32,016 bases of DNA from Lachnospiraceae bacterium UBA7784 (lineage in GTDB: Bacteria > Bacillota > Clostridia > Lachnospirales > Lachnospiraceae): positions 1 through 32,016 of the forward strand of contig DLDA01000005.1 of assembly GCA_002480925.1 (NCBI GenBank), given 5' to 3'. This document shows, piece by piece, positions 16,266 through 24,804 of the stretch; within the stretch, counting starts at the first letter, position 1, and every line of letters starts with the position of its first letter. A program made the position numbers and the translations under genes. The notes under the pieces were generated by a model, which made no database searches, was not told the origin of the DNA, and was given only the letters and a program-made list of their open reading frames with translations.

Positions 16266-18554
16266 ATGTCAGCACTTATGTACAGGGCGGGGGAGCTTTT
16301 TTCAGAGATAAAAAGGGACAGGAGGGACTGGGTCCCGGAGGAGTTTAGGACCGGGAACGGACTTGTTTACTCGTCACCGGCCACTCTTGCATACAATTCT
16401 CCGGGGGCCGAGGGCTTCGGGGTGAAGCGCGCGGCCCTTTCTGTGCCTGAGTCCGTCGAACTTATCATATCGCCAGGCTGCTGTGGCAGGAATACATCAG
16501 AGATCTCATCTATGGATGGCTATCAGGACAGATTCTACTATCTGACCATGGATGAGGCAGACATAGTAAGCGGCAGATACTTAAAGAGGATCCCAAAGGC
16601 CCTGAAGCGTATATTAAGCGACAGGAGCAGAATGTCCCTTCCCCTCCCGCGGGTCGTCATGCTTGTCACCACCTGTGTCGATGCCCTGATGGGGACCGAT
16701 ATGGACAGGATAGCCGGTATCTGTGAGAGAGAATGTGGTGTGGCAGTAAGACCGGCCTATATGTATGCGCTGACCCGTGAAGGAGTGAAGCCTCCTATGG
16801 TCCAGGTGGGAGAAAGTATTTTTTCCCTGCTGGAGAAAAGAGATAAGGATCCTCTGGCGGTAAATATTCTGGGCTCATATGGAGGCCTGCTGCCTGCTTC
16901 ACTGGCAGAGCTTAGGGATATACTCTCATCAGCAGGGCTATGCCGCTGCCGTGAGCTTAGTGACTGTGCGGATTTTGATGAATTCATGAAGATGTCTGAG
17001 GCATCCCTTAATATACAGGTCTATCCTGATGCAGTAGGAGAGGCGGAGGAGATGAACAGGCGCTTCGGCACAGGCTATGTCGAATTGCAGAGATTTTACG
17101 GCATTGAGAGGATCACATCCCAGTACAGAGCCCTGCTTTCCTATCTGGGAGCAGATGACCAGATCCTTACGACATACAGGGACAGGGTAGTTAAAGATAT
17201 TGAACCTATAAAAGAGGCGGTCTCGATAGGGGAATGCATAAACGGAAATCCGGCTGAGCTTGCACTCTCCCTGATGGAATGCGGATATAAGGTAGCAGAG
17301 GTCTTTACAGCCCTGTCTGCAAACGATGCTTACTACATTGCCCGTATAGCGGCAATAGATCCTGATGTGAAATTCTATTTCAACCAGCATCCGTCCATGG
17401 TTGACTTTGAACCGGATAAGGATGCAGGTCTCTGCCTTGGCAGGGATGCCTCATGGTATTACAGGGACAGTGATGTAGGATGCATTGACAGCTCAAGCGA
17501 GGCTGAGCCCTTCGGCTACTCTGGACTTGAAAGGCTTATAAGGCAGATATCAGGAGATGTCCCGGTGAAAAAGACCACAAGGGTCACATCCGTGACTCCG
17601 CGATCAGAAGAGCCCATCCAGGGAGAGGTGCTTCGCGGCTACCGCAGGGCCCTTACACCATTTGCGCCTGACCAGTCAGGTGCCGTGGAGGTCTTAAGGC
17701 AGATCGAGGGGATGATGGTAGTGGTCCTTGATGCCGGAGGCTGCACAGGAAATATATGCGGCTTTGACATAAGGGACTGGGAGCAGAATCCTTCTATGAT
17801 CTTTTCCGCCGGACTCAGGGATATGGATGCGGTCTTCGGCAGAGACGAAGAGCTTATCAGAAAGATAAAGAAGGCAGCAGGCCTGCTTGATCCGGCATAT
17901 ATAGCTCTTGTCGGGACACCGGTTCCATCTGTCATAGGAACAGACCTTAACGGACTTTCCATTCAGGTCGAAAGGGCCTGCGGGATAAGGACCATATCAG
18001 TAGATACAAATGGCTGTGACTATTATGACAAGGGAATGGAAAAGGCCTACAGCAGGATCCTTGCAGATCACATAGGCGAGGATGGCCTGCTCCCCGGCCT
18101 TAGCGCACTTGACTATACGGACAGCGAGATCGCATCTATCAGGGAAAGGAATCCTAAGCCGGCAGCATTCTCCGTGGCAGGCCTTGAGGCAGCAGGTGGC
18201 AGGGTGGCTGCGTCGGAGCTTATGGTATCTGAGGAGATACAGCAGAAGCTTTCTATTGCAGCGGATAAGAAAAGGATCCTTATAATAGGAGAGCAGCTCT
18301 ATTCAAATGCTCTCCGCGAGCTTATTGAGAAAGAAAACAGTAAGGCCAGGGTCATGGTCGCGGATTTTTTCACTATGAAAAAAGAGCTTAAAAGGCAGGA
18401 TGATGTAAGGCTTGGCTCAGAGGATGATCTGATACGTCTGCTATCTGAATATGACCCTGATCTGATAGCCGCTGACCCGATCCTTAGGGAGCTTGTGCCT
18501 GGATACAGCGGAGAGTGGATAAACAGGAGACATTTCGCTCTGTCAGGACGGTGA
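16266..18554 (+). CDS. Two-domain nitrogenase component-1-like protein (NifD-NifK-like fusion)
   Basis: A 762-residue single chain that appears to contain two tandem oxidoreductase/nitrogenase component-1 domains. Domain 1 (~35-430) has ISPGCCGRNTS (Cys72, Cys73), LTMDEADIVSG (compare the NifD/K DxxExDIVxGG pattern) and VVMLVTTCVDALMGTDMD (Cys137). These positions resemble P-cluster cysteines. Domain 2 (~470-762) has LDAGGCTGNICGFD (Cys493, Cys498), AGLRDMDAVFGRDEELI and IALVGTPVPSVIGTDL, but Thr551 stands where domain 1 has Cys137. The two domains would form the heterotetramer half that NifD and NifK form as separate proteins. I chose the ATG at 16266 after AAAGGA. An upstream TTG at 16251 is unlikely. 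The substrate is unknown, and it is not a canonical N2-fixing nitrogenase. Confidence 0.85.
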   Translation: MSALMYRAGELFSEIKRDRRDWVPEEFRTGNGLVYSSPATLAYNSPGAEGFGVKRAALSVPESVELIISPGCCGRNTSEISSMDGYQDRFYYLTMDEADIVSGRYLKRIPKALKRILSDRSRMSLPLPRVVMLVTTCVDALMGTDMDRIAGICERECGVAVRPAYMYALTREGVKPPMVQVGESIFSLLEKRDKDPLAVNILGSYGGLLPASLAELRDILSSAGLCRCRELSDCADFDEFMKMSEASLNIQVYPDAVGEAEEMNRRFGTGYVELQRFYGIERITSQYRALLSYLGADDQILTTYRDRVVKDIEPIKEAVSIGECINGNPAELALSLMECGYKVAEVFTALSANDAYYIARIAAIDPDVKFYFNQHPSMVDFEPDKDAGLCLGRDASWYYRDSDVGCIDSSSEAEPFGYSGLERLIRQISGDVPVKKTTRVTSVTPRSEEPIQGEVLRGYRRALTPFAPDQSGAVEVLRQIEGMMVVVLDAGGCTGNICGFDIRDWEQNPSMIFSAGLRDMDAVFGRDEELIRKIKKAAGLLDPAYIALVGTPVPSVIGTDLNGLSIQVERACGIRTISVDTNGCDYYDKGMEKAYSRILADHIGEDGLLPGLSALDYTDSEIASIRERNPKPAAFSVAGLEAAGGRVAASELMVSEEIQQKLSIAADKKRILIIGEQLYSNALRELIEKENSKARVMVADFFTMKKELKRQDDVRLGSEDDLIRLLSEYDPDLIAADPILRELVPGYSGEWINRRHFALSGR

Positions 18555-18560
18555 AGGATT

Positions 18561-20972
18561 TTGCAGTATTATCTTATAAATATATATGGAATAGTGCAGG
18601 GGGTGGGCTTCCGCCCCTTTGTAAGCAGGCTTTTTTCAAAAAAAGGAATAAAAGGAAGCGTGAAAAATACCGGCTCTTGCGTAGAGATACTTCTGGCAGG
18701 AGATATAGCAGGAGACGGACTTTTGGACAGGATAAGGGAGAAGGCGCCTTATAGGGCTGATATTGTAGAGATAAGCCTGTCTCCTGTCACTGAGGATGAA
18801 TACGAGAAGAGGATAAAAGGAGATATACCCGTTGCAGGTGAGGAGGGTAAGGACTTTTTTATAGCAGAAAGCCCGGAAGGGGACATTGAGGATGCTCCGC
18901 TTTTTATCCCTCCTGATATAGCTATCTGTGACCAGTGTGCTTTGGAGCTTTATCAAAAGGGCTCGCGCAGATATCTGCACCCCTTCATTAACTGTACCCA
19001 GTGCGGGCCGAGGCTAACTATAATAGATTCACTTCCATATGACAGGAAACGTACTTCCATGAAGGATTTTCCTATGTGTCCCTCATGTGAGAAGGAATAC
19101 AGGGATCCATCCGACAGGAGATACGATGCCCAGCCGGTCTGCTGTAATGACTGCGGTCCCCTTCTTTATTTCCTTGAAAAGGATGACGGCGGCGGATTCG
19201 CTGAGACAGCCCGGAGGACAGATGCCATAACAAGGGCCAGACAGACTATAATCGACGGAGGTATAGTCGCAGTAAAGGGAATAGGGGGCTTTCATCTATA
19301 CTGTAATGCATGTGACAGTAAGGCAGTCGGGAGATTAAGAGAGCTAAAGGACCGGCCGGCAAAGCCGTTCGCCCTTATGGTATCATCTCTTGAAAGAGCA
19401 GGAGAGATCTGTGATCTGGAAGGAAGCTTCATAGCGGATCCATCCGAAAGAGAGGCATATCACAGGACGGCCATAAGGCTTCTTACAGGACACAGGAAGC
19501 CTATAGTGCTTTTAAGAAAAAAGTCTTCAGACCTGCCTGATATAATAGCACCTGATAATCCCTCACTTGGGATAATGCTTGCATATGCGCCGGTCCAGCT
19601 GCTTTTGTTTTCCTGTCCTGACGGACTTGACAAGGCCATGCCGGATGTCCTTGTCGCGACAAGCGCCAACAGGAGGGGCGGAGTCATATGCAGGGAAGAG
19701 GCCGATGTCATGGAAACCCTTGGCGGGGTCTGTGACGGTATACTTTCAAACGACAGGCCCATACTTACGAGAGCAGATGATTCTGTAGTCGATATATACA
19801 GGGGAGAGCCGTATATGATAAGGCGGTCGAGAGGCTATGCTCCTCTGCCTGTCGTTATTGAGAGGACCCGGACGGGGCCGGATGTGCTGGCGTTCGGAGG
19901 AGAGCTTAAGAATGCTTTTTGTATAGGAAGAGGATCCTTTATGTATCCCTCATCCTATATAGGGGATCTTTCGGATGTAAGGAGCACTAAGGCACTTGAT
20001 GAGACAGTGGATAGATTTATTGCCATGCTTGATGCAAGACCTGAGATCATAGTCGCAGACAAGCATCCGGGCTATATGAGCAGGGCAGCGGCCGAGAGAT
20101 ATCAAGCCGCCCATCAGGGCACAAGGCTTTATTATATCCAGCATCATTATGCCCATGTGCTTTCTGTAATGGCAGAAAACCATTATTATGACCAGACTAT
20201 CGGGATCTCCTTTGATGGCACAGGATACGGAGATGATCAGACCATCTGGGGTGGAGAGATATTTCTCTGCGATAGCAGGGACTACCGGAGAAAGGCCCAT
20301 ATAGCGCCGTTTATCCAGTCAGGAGGAGACATGGCAAGCCGGGAGGGATTTCGTATAGCTCTTTCAATGCTGTTTGACAGATATGAAGAAGGAGAGATAT
20401 GTGATATAATAAAAAGAACCGGCTTCTGTCAGGAGAAGTATCTGAGACCGCTTATGGCCATGCACGAGCGGAGGATAAATTCTGTATCTTCCACAAGCTG
20501 CGGCAGACTCTTCGATGCGGTAAGTGCTATCCTTGGTATAAGGGAAAGCTCAACCTTCGAGGGAGAGGCCTCTATGGCCCTTGAGTTCGCGGCAGAGAGA
20601 TATCTGAAGGAAAACCCGGGAGGAGGTTTTCCGTCAATGGAATTTACTGAAAGGCCAGGTATAATGCCGACCGATCAGCTCTTTTACCGGATAACAGAGG
20701 AGAGACTTTCCGGGAGAGATAAGGGAGAGCTTGCCTTTCTTTTCCATAAGGTCTTAGCCGAATTTACGACAGCTATGGCAGAGCGTATAAGAGAGGAAAG
20801 CGGATGCTCTGTCGCAGCTCTTTCAGGAGGCTGCTTTCAGAACAGGCTTCTTCTCTCGCTCACAGAGGACGGATTAAAGGAAAAAGGATTTAAGGTTCTG
20901 CGCGCCCATGAGATACCGCCGAATGACGGAGGAATAGCTCTCGGGCAGTGTTTGTATGGAAAGGTATTATAA
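18561..20972 (+). CDS. hypF: Carbamoyltransferase HypF
   Basis: Converts carbamoyl phosphate and ATP to a carbamoyl group on the C-terminal cysteine of HypE, the source of cyanide ligands for Fe(CN)2CO. The 803 residues show all expected domains. An acylphosphatase domain comes first (GIVQGVGFRPF at ~10-20). Then come four CxxC zinc-finger pairs (CDQC, CTQC, CPSC, CNDC), a YrdC-like domain (KGIGGFHLYCNA... RPAKPFALMV), and a Kae1-like domain (FGGELKNAFC, IQHHYAHVLSVMAE with the metal-binding HxxxH, ISFDGTGYGDDQTIWGGE, ALSGGCFQNRLL). No ATG fits. The start appears to be TTG at 18561, six bases after the previous stop codon, which keeps the usual distance to GIVQGVGFRPF. It is in the nif-like operon. 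Confidence 0.95.
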   Translation: MQYYLINIYGIVQGVGFRPFVSRLFSKKGIKGSVKNTGSCVEILLAGDIAGDGLLDRIREKAPYRADIVEISLSPVTEDEYEKRIKGDIPVAGEEGKDFFIAESPEGDIEDAPLFIPPDIAICDQCALELYQKGSRRYLHPFINCTQCGPRLTIIDSLPYDRKRTSMKDFPMCPSCEKEYRDPSDRRYDAQPVCCNDCGPLLYFLEKDDGGGFAETARRTDAITRARQTIIDGGIVAVKGIGGFHLYCNACDSKAVGRLRELKDRPAKPFALMVSSLERAGEICDLEGSFIADPSEREAYHRTAIRLLTGHRKPIVLLRKKSSDLPDIIAPDNPSLGIMLAYAPVQLLLFSCPDGLDKAMPDVLVATSANRRGGVICREEADVMETLGGVCDGILSNDRPILTRADDSVVDIYRGEPYMIRRSRGYAPLPVVIERTRTGPDVLAFGGELKNAFCIGRGSFMYPSSYIGDLSDVRSTKALDETVDRFIAMLDARPEIIVADKHPGYMSRAAAERYQAAHQGTRLYYIQHHYAHVLSVMAENHYYDQTIGISFDGTGYGDDQTIWGGEIFLCDSRDYRRKAHIAPFIQSGGDMASREGFRIALSMLFDRYEEGEICDIIKRTGFCQEKYLRPLMAMHERRINSVSSTSCGRLFDAVSAILGIRESSTFEGEASMALEFAAERYLKENPGGGFPSMEFTERPGIMPTDQLFYRITEERLSGRDKGELAFLFHKVLAEFTTAMAERIREESGCSVAALSGGCFQNRLLLSLTEDGLKEKGFKVLRAHEIPPNDGGIALGQCLYGKVL

Positions 20973-20973
20973 A

Positions 20974-21183
20974 ATGTGTGTTGGACTTTCAGCAAAGGTT
21001 GTAAGAAAAGATAAGGATGGGATCATAGTGGATTCCGGCGGAGCAAAAAGAAGGGTAAGGGACGATCTGCTCATGGACCTGCGTCCGGGAGACTATGTGA
21101 TGGTCCATGCGGGAGCAGCCATTTCAAGGATCACGGAAACCGATTCTAAGGAGGCTGCCTCTGTCTGGGAGTCATTCAAATGA
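20974..21183 (+). CDS. hypC: Hydrogenase maturation chaperone HypC
   Basis: A 69-residue protein that carries iron and CO2-derived ligand with HypD during Fe(CN)2CO assembly. The invariant Cys2 is present (MCVGLSAKV), provided the ATG at 20974 is used. The in-frame ATG at 20956 would bury that cysteine and lies inside hypF. The family motif MCxxxP has Ser at position 6 and no proline. The OB-fold core VDSGGAKRRVRDDLL..LRPGDYVMVHAGAAISRI is normal. GGAAAGG precedes the start, one base separates it from the hypF stop codon, and its TGA overlaps the hypD ATG. Confidence 0.93.
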   Translation: MCVGLSAKVVRKDKDGIIVDSGGAKRRVRDDLLMDLRPGDYVMVHAGAAISRITETDSKEAASVWESFK

Positions 21184-22226
21184 GCGCCCTTGAGGAGGCC
21201 CGTTCATTCCTCAGTGGATATAAGGGCAGAAGACTCAGGATAATGGAGGTCTGCGGAACCCATACCCACGAGATAGCCAGAGACGGGATCAGGAATATCC
21301 TCTCACCTGACATAGAGCTTATATCAGGTCCGGGCTGCCCGGTCTGTGTGACTCCGGCAGGATATATAGACGAGGCTGTTCTTCTGGCTCTTGATAAGGG
21401 CTGTACCATTACTACCTTCGGTGACCTGGTAAGGGTGCCGGGCTCAGAAAAGTCCTTGGCTGATGCCAGGAGAGAGGATGCCCGTATACAGGTGGTATAT
21501 TCTCCGGTCGATGCGGTTTCCTATGCCAGAGAGCATCCTGATGAACAGGTCGTTTTCCTTTCTGTTGGCTTCGAGACCACTACTCCGTCCGAATGTCTGG
21601 CTGTGCAGGAGGCTGATAGGGAGGGTATTTCCAATTTTTCCCTTCTTACTGCCAATAAGACCATGCCAGAGGCCTATCTGGCAATGAAGGATTCTACGGA
21701 CGCGTTTCTCTATCCGGGGCATGTCCACGCTATTACAGGTATGTCGATCTGTGAGGACTTCCGCGACAGATACCAGATAAGCGGAGTCATAGCAGGCTTT
21801 ACACCTGAGGAGCTTGTAGTGGCGATAGCTCTCTGCGTAAAGGGCCTTATAAAGGGTCAGCCGTTTGTTATAAATGCATATCCGAGGGTCGTGCGTCCGG
21901 AAGGGTCTCCTAAGGCAGTTTCTCTTATTGAGAAATATATGGAGCCTGTGGACGCCGTATGGCGCGGTATAGGAGAGATAAAGGGATCGGGCCTCGCCTT
22001 AAGGGAGGAATATGCTGCCTTTGACGCAAGGAAGAAATTTTCCCTGCCGGTTATAGAGGGACGTGACAACCCGGCCTGCCGGTGCGGAGAGGTCCTTCAG
22101 GGGAAATGCAGCTCTACGGAATGTCCTCTTTTCGGAAAAGTCTGCACTCCTGAGCATCCTGTTGGTGCCTGCATGGTCTCCTCAGAGGGAGCCTGCTCTG
22201 CCTTCTATCTCTATCGGAGGAAATAA
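21180..22226 (+). CDS. hypD: Fe-S protein HypD, Fe(CN)2CO assembly
   Basis: Scaffold on which Fe receives two CN and one CO, working in a complex with HypC and receiving cyanide from HypE. The 348 residues contain EVCGTHTHEI (Cys25), GPGCPVCVTP (Cys53 and Cys56, the thiol pair) and FGDLVRVPGS, then SVGFETTTP, YPGHVHAITG and the C-terminal cysteine-rich part (Cys at 300, 302, 310, 315, 322, 331, 339) that includes the four [4Fe-4S] ligands. All catalytic cysteines I expect are present, so it looks functional. ATGA overlap with hypC and TAATG overlap with the next gene show translational coupling. Confidence 0.96.
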   Translation: MSALEEARSFLSGYKGRRLRIMEVCGTHTHEIARDGIRNILSPDIELISGPGCPVCVTPAGYIDEAVLLALDKGCTITTFGDLVRVPGSEKSLADARREDARIQVVYSPVDAVSYAREHPDEQVVFLSVGFETTTPSECLAVQEADREGISNFSLLTANKTMPEAYLAMKDSTDAFLYPGHVHAITGMSICEDFRDRYQISGVIAGFTPEELVVAIALCVKGLIKGQPFVINAYPRVVRPEGSPKAVSLIEKYMEPVDAVWRGIGEIKGSGLALREEYAAFDARKKFSLPVIEGRDNPACRCGEVLQGKCSSTECPLFGKVCTPEHPVGACMVSSEGACSAFYLYRRK

Positions 22227-23521
22227 TGCTTGAATTCGGAATGCCGGTTCACGAGAGCTGGAACATAGTACATATAGCCATGCAGGTGCCCGGATCCCAT
22301 CAGATCTATGTGGCCCCTGACAACTGTCTTCGCGGAGTCGTGATGAGCGCCTATGAGATGGATGCAGGAGACAGGTTTTCATGCGTGGCTGTAGATGAAA
22401 GAGACCTTCTTACCGACAGCCTTGAGACAGTGACTGTAGAGGGCTGCTCGGAGGTAATAGATGAGCTTATAGCCGGAGGAAACAAGCCTTCGGTGATATT
22501 TCTTTTCACGGTCTGCTCCCACAGGATGCTTTCATGTGATTTCACCTATGTATTTGATACGATAAGGGAGAGATATCCCGACATCATTCTTGCTCACGGA
22601 TATATGGACTGTATTTCGCAGAAGGAGGAGGCTTTCCCGGACCAGAAGCTAAGACGTGAGATGTACTCATTTATTCCGGCAAAAGACCCGGTACGTGCAG
22701 TGAATCTGATCGGCAGTGAGGTCACAGCGACAGCAGTAAATAACGACCTGCTGGCCATATTTTCTGCGGCAGATATTCCGGTAAGGCAGCTTTCGGGCAT
22801 AAGGACCTTTGAAGGATATATGGACCTTGGAAATGCTTCGCTTAATATCTGTACATATATGGCCGGAGACATGGGAGTATCTGCCTTTTCAGAAAGGACA
22901 GGGATCCCCTATCTATACGCACTTCCCTTCTGGGATGACCGCTCGCTTATCGATCAGCTGACAAGACTTAAGGAAATGTTTCCTGATCAGAGGCTTGCTG
23001 TGGCGGTGGAGGGCTTTCTGTCTGATCTGGACAGGGCCTCCGCCTCAATGCTTGCAGAATACCGGAGATTTGCAGAAGAGATAAAAGGAGTGCCTGTAGC
23101 AGTTGATAATCTGGGATGCAGCTGTCCTTATTCGCTGGCCTTCTATCTGCTTGAGGCAGGATTTGATGTCAGATGGGTGATCTCCCCGGGCCCTATGGAT
23201 CATGAAATGGCTATCTATCAGAGGCTTATGGACAGGTATCATATCATCTCGATCGATCCGGCTGATCCGGCCTTACGCGAGCTTTCATACAGGAGGAGCC
23301 TTATCGGAGAATCGGAAAGGATCCTTGCGAGCGGGCCACGTGCGGCCTGGATCTTTGACAGTCCTTACTTTGTCGATATGATAGAGGATGACGGAGCCTT
23401 CGGGATAGCCGGCAGGAGGGCCCTTCTTATGAAACTCCGGGAGGCCATGGCAAATCCGAAGGATACAGCTGCCATAATAAGGAAAAAGGCCAGAGGACTT
23501 ATAAGCTGTATCGCTCAGTAA
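22226..23521 (+). CDS. Nitrogenase component-1-like protein (second, single-domain)
   Basis: A 431-residue protein of the oxidoreductase/nitrogenase component-1 type. The N-terminus HIAMQVPGSHQIYVAPDNCLRG (Cys34) is followed by Cys53 and by SVIFLFTVCSHRMLSCDF (Cys97, compare the family pattern of strand-T-C-...-D). This three-cysteine spacing resembles a cluster-binding site. Later, VDNLGCSCPYSLAFYLLEAGFDV (Cys298, Cys300) resembles the P..g...t..fL..lGf strand-helix unit. It is divergent from both domains of the 762-residue protein. It is the last gene of the operon, starting one base inside the hypD stop codon, which ties it to the Hyp proteins rather than to NifH alone. It may be a scaffold (NifEN-like) or a second catalytic component. 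Confidence 0.75.
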   Translation: MLEFGMPVHESWNIVHIAMQVPGSHQIYVAPDNCLRGVVMSAYEMDAGDRFSCVAVDERDLLTDSLETVTVEGCSEVIDELIAGGNKPSVIFLFTVCSHRMLSCDFTYVFDTIRERYPDIILAHGYMDCISQKEEAFPDQKLRREMYSFIPAKDPVRAVNLIGSEVTATAVNNDLLAIFSAADIPVRQLSGIRTFEGYMDLGNASLNICTYMAGDMGVSAFSERTGIPYLYALPFWDDRSLIDQLTRLKEMFPDQRLAVAVEGFLSDLDRASASMLAEYRRFAEEIKGVPVAVDNLGCSCPYSLAFYLLEAGFDVRWVISPGPMDHEMAIYQRLMDRYHIISIDPADPALRELSYRRSLIGESERILASGPRAAWIFDSPYFVDMIEDDGAFGIAGRRALLMKLREAMANPKDTAAIIRKKARGLISCIAQ

Positions 23522-24308
23522 AGTCGCCTCTTATGGCAGCGCCGTGGTCCATTGGGCCGCTGCCCTGACCCAGGTCGAGGCCTGCACTTATTATAGTGCT
23601 TATATATTCCTTGGCCAGACGGACAGAGGCCGTAAGTGAATTACCCTTTGCCAGGTTTGCTGCTATGGCCGAGGACAAGGTACAGCCTGTGCCGTGGGTA
23701 TTCGGATTGTCTATATGAAGCCCCGGGAATGATACGGTTCTTTTTTCGCTGACCAGATAGAGATAGTCGGATGGGACTGACAGATGCCCTCCCTTTACAA
23801 GGACATTTGTCTGATACTTATCTCCGATCAGTCTGGCAAGCCAGGAAGGGCTCTCCTCCTCCCCTGCCAGAGAGATGGCTTCAGGGTAGTTGGGGGTTAT
23901 TAGCAGGGCCATAGGAAGCAGGTGAAAAAGGGCTTCTCTGGCCTCATCAGACAGGAGAGGAGTGCCGGAGCTTGAGATCATGACCGGATCTATCACGACG
24001 GGAGATCCGATAAGACGGATGCATTCTTCTACGGTCCTTAACAGAGGCTTGGTCCCGACCATACCGACCTTTATAGCAGCTGGATGTATATCATCCGCTG
24101 CGGTCATGATCTGCTGCTTTAAAAGCCCGGCCGGGACAGGCTCCACGGCTTTTACACCTGTGGTATTCTGGGCTGTGATATTTGTCACGGCTCCCATTCC
24201 ATAGACTCCGTTTGCCAGAAGGGTTTTTATATCTGCAATGAGTCCGGCGCCGCCTGACGGATCGAGGCCGGCTATTGACAGGACTGCAGGGATCTTTGTG
24301 AACTTCAT
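23499..24308 (-). CDS. thiD: Hydroxymethylpyrimidine/phosphomethylpyrimidine kinase ThiD
   Basis: Phosphorylates HMP and HMP-P for thiamine synthesis or salvage. The 269 residues contain VLSIAGLDPSGGAGLIADIKTL, NITAQNTTGV, IKVGMVG, VVIDPVMISSSGTPLL, ITPNYPEA, VLVKGGHL and HGTGCTLSSAIAANLAKG (anion hole and catalytic region), all typical. GGAGG lies six bases before the ATG. No TPP riboswitch fits between it and the divergent rimI gene. Its last 23 nt overlap the end of the convergent nif-like gene, so it interrupts the hyp cluster without obvious functional relation. Confidence 0.96.
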   Translation of the reverse strand: MKFTKIPAVLSIAGLDPSGGAGLIADIKTLLANGVYGMGAVTNITAQNTTGVKAVEPVPAGLLKQQIMTAADDIHPAAIKVGMVGTKPLLRTVEECIRLIGSPVVIDPVMISSSGTPLLSDEAREALFHLLPMALLITPNYPEAISLAGEEESPSWLARLIGDKYQTNVLVKGGHLSVPSDYLYLVSEKRTVSFPGLHIDNPNTHGTGCTLSSAIAANLAKGNSLTASVRLAKEYISTIISAGLDLGQGSGPMDHGAAIRGDFTERYSL

Positions 24309-24355
24309 TTATTACCTCCATGACTTTTATGGTTTATGGATATATGATAGCATTT

Positions 24356-24790
24356 ATGACAGTAAAAGTTGCAGAAAAAAATGATTTTGGGGCTCTGGCG
24401 GCTATTTCTCTGGCCTCCATGAGTGAGCCCTGGAGCGAGGCAGATTTTGTGGCAGCCAGCGAGAATCCATTTGCTATCGTACTTAAGGCAGAGGATGAGA
24501 ATGGCCCTGCCGGATATGCGGTAGGATATTTTGCGGCTGACGAGGCCGAGCTTCCATCTATAGCTGTAAAGGCCTCCTGTCGCGGACGGGGGATTGGCAG
24601 CAGGCTTTTATCGGAGCTTTCTGATGCGGTGAGAGAAAAGGGAGCATCTAAGCTCTTTCTCGAGGTCAGGGAGTCAAACGAGGCTGCGCTGGCTCTTTAT
24701 CAGAAGAATGGCTTTATCACAGCCGGAGTAAGAAAAAGGTTTTACAGGGATCCCGATGAGGATGCCTTTGTTATGATGAGATTATTATAA
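24356..24790 (+). CDS. rimI: Ribosomal-protein-alanine N-acetyltransferase-like GNAT enzyme
   Basis: A 144-residue GNAT acetyltransferase close to RimI: SMSEPWSEADF (the RimI PWS box), DEAELPSIAVKASCRGRGIGSRLL (acetyl-CoA binding RGxGIG), LFLEVRESNEAALALYQKNGF and RKRFYRDPDEDAFVMM. RimI acetylates the N-terminus of ribosomal protein S18, and related proteins modify other N-termini. The start is uncertain. I prefer the ATG at 24356 (MTVKVAEK), because the frame upstream to 24320 adds a hydrophobic stretch not seen in the family, but no strong ribosome binding site precedes either. It is 14 nt upstream of hypE. Confidence 0.85.
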   Translation: MTVKVAEKNDFGALAAISLASMSEPWSEADFVAASENPFAIVLKAEDENGPAGYAVGYFAADEAELPSIAVKASCRGRGIGSRLLSELSDAVREKGASKLFLEVRESNEAALALYQKNGFITAGVRKRFYRDPDEDAFVMMRLL

Positions 24791-24804
24791 GGTTAGGAGA
24801 CGAA

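Noticed and set aside
15503..18554. Canonical nitrogen-fixing nitrogenase
   Set aside because: No nifE, nifN, nifB, nifV or molybdenum genes are present, D and K are fused and divergent, and the Fe protein is short. Nitrogen fixation is not supported.
24309..24355. TPP riboswitch before thiD
   Set aside because: The thiD-rimI gap is too short and contains no thi-box sequence.
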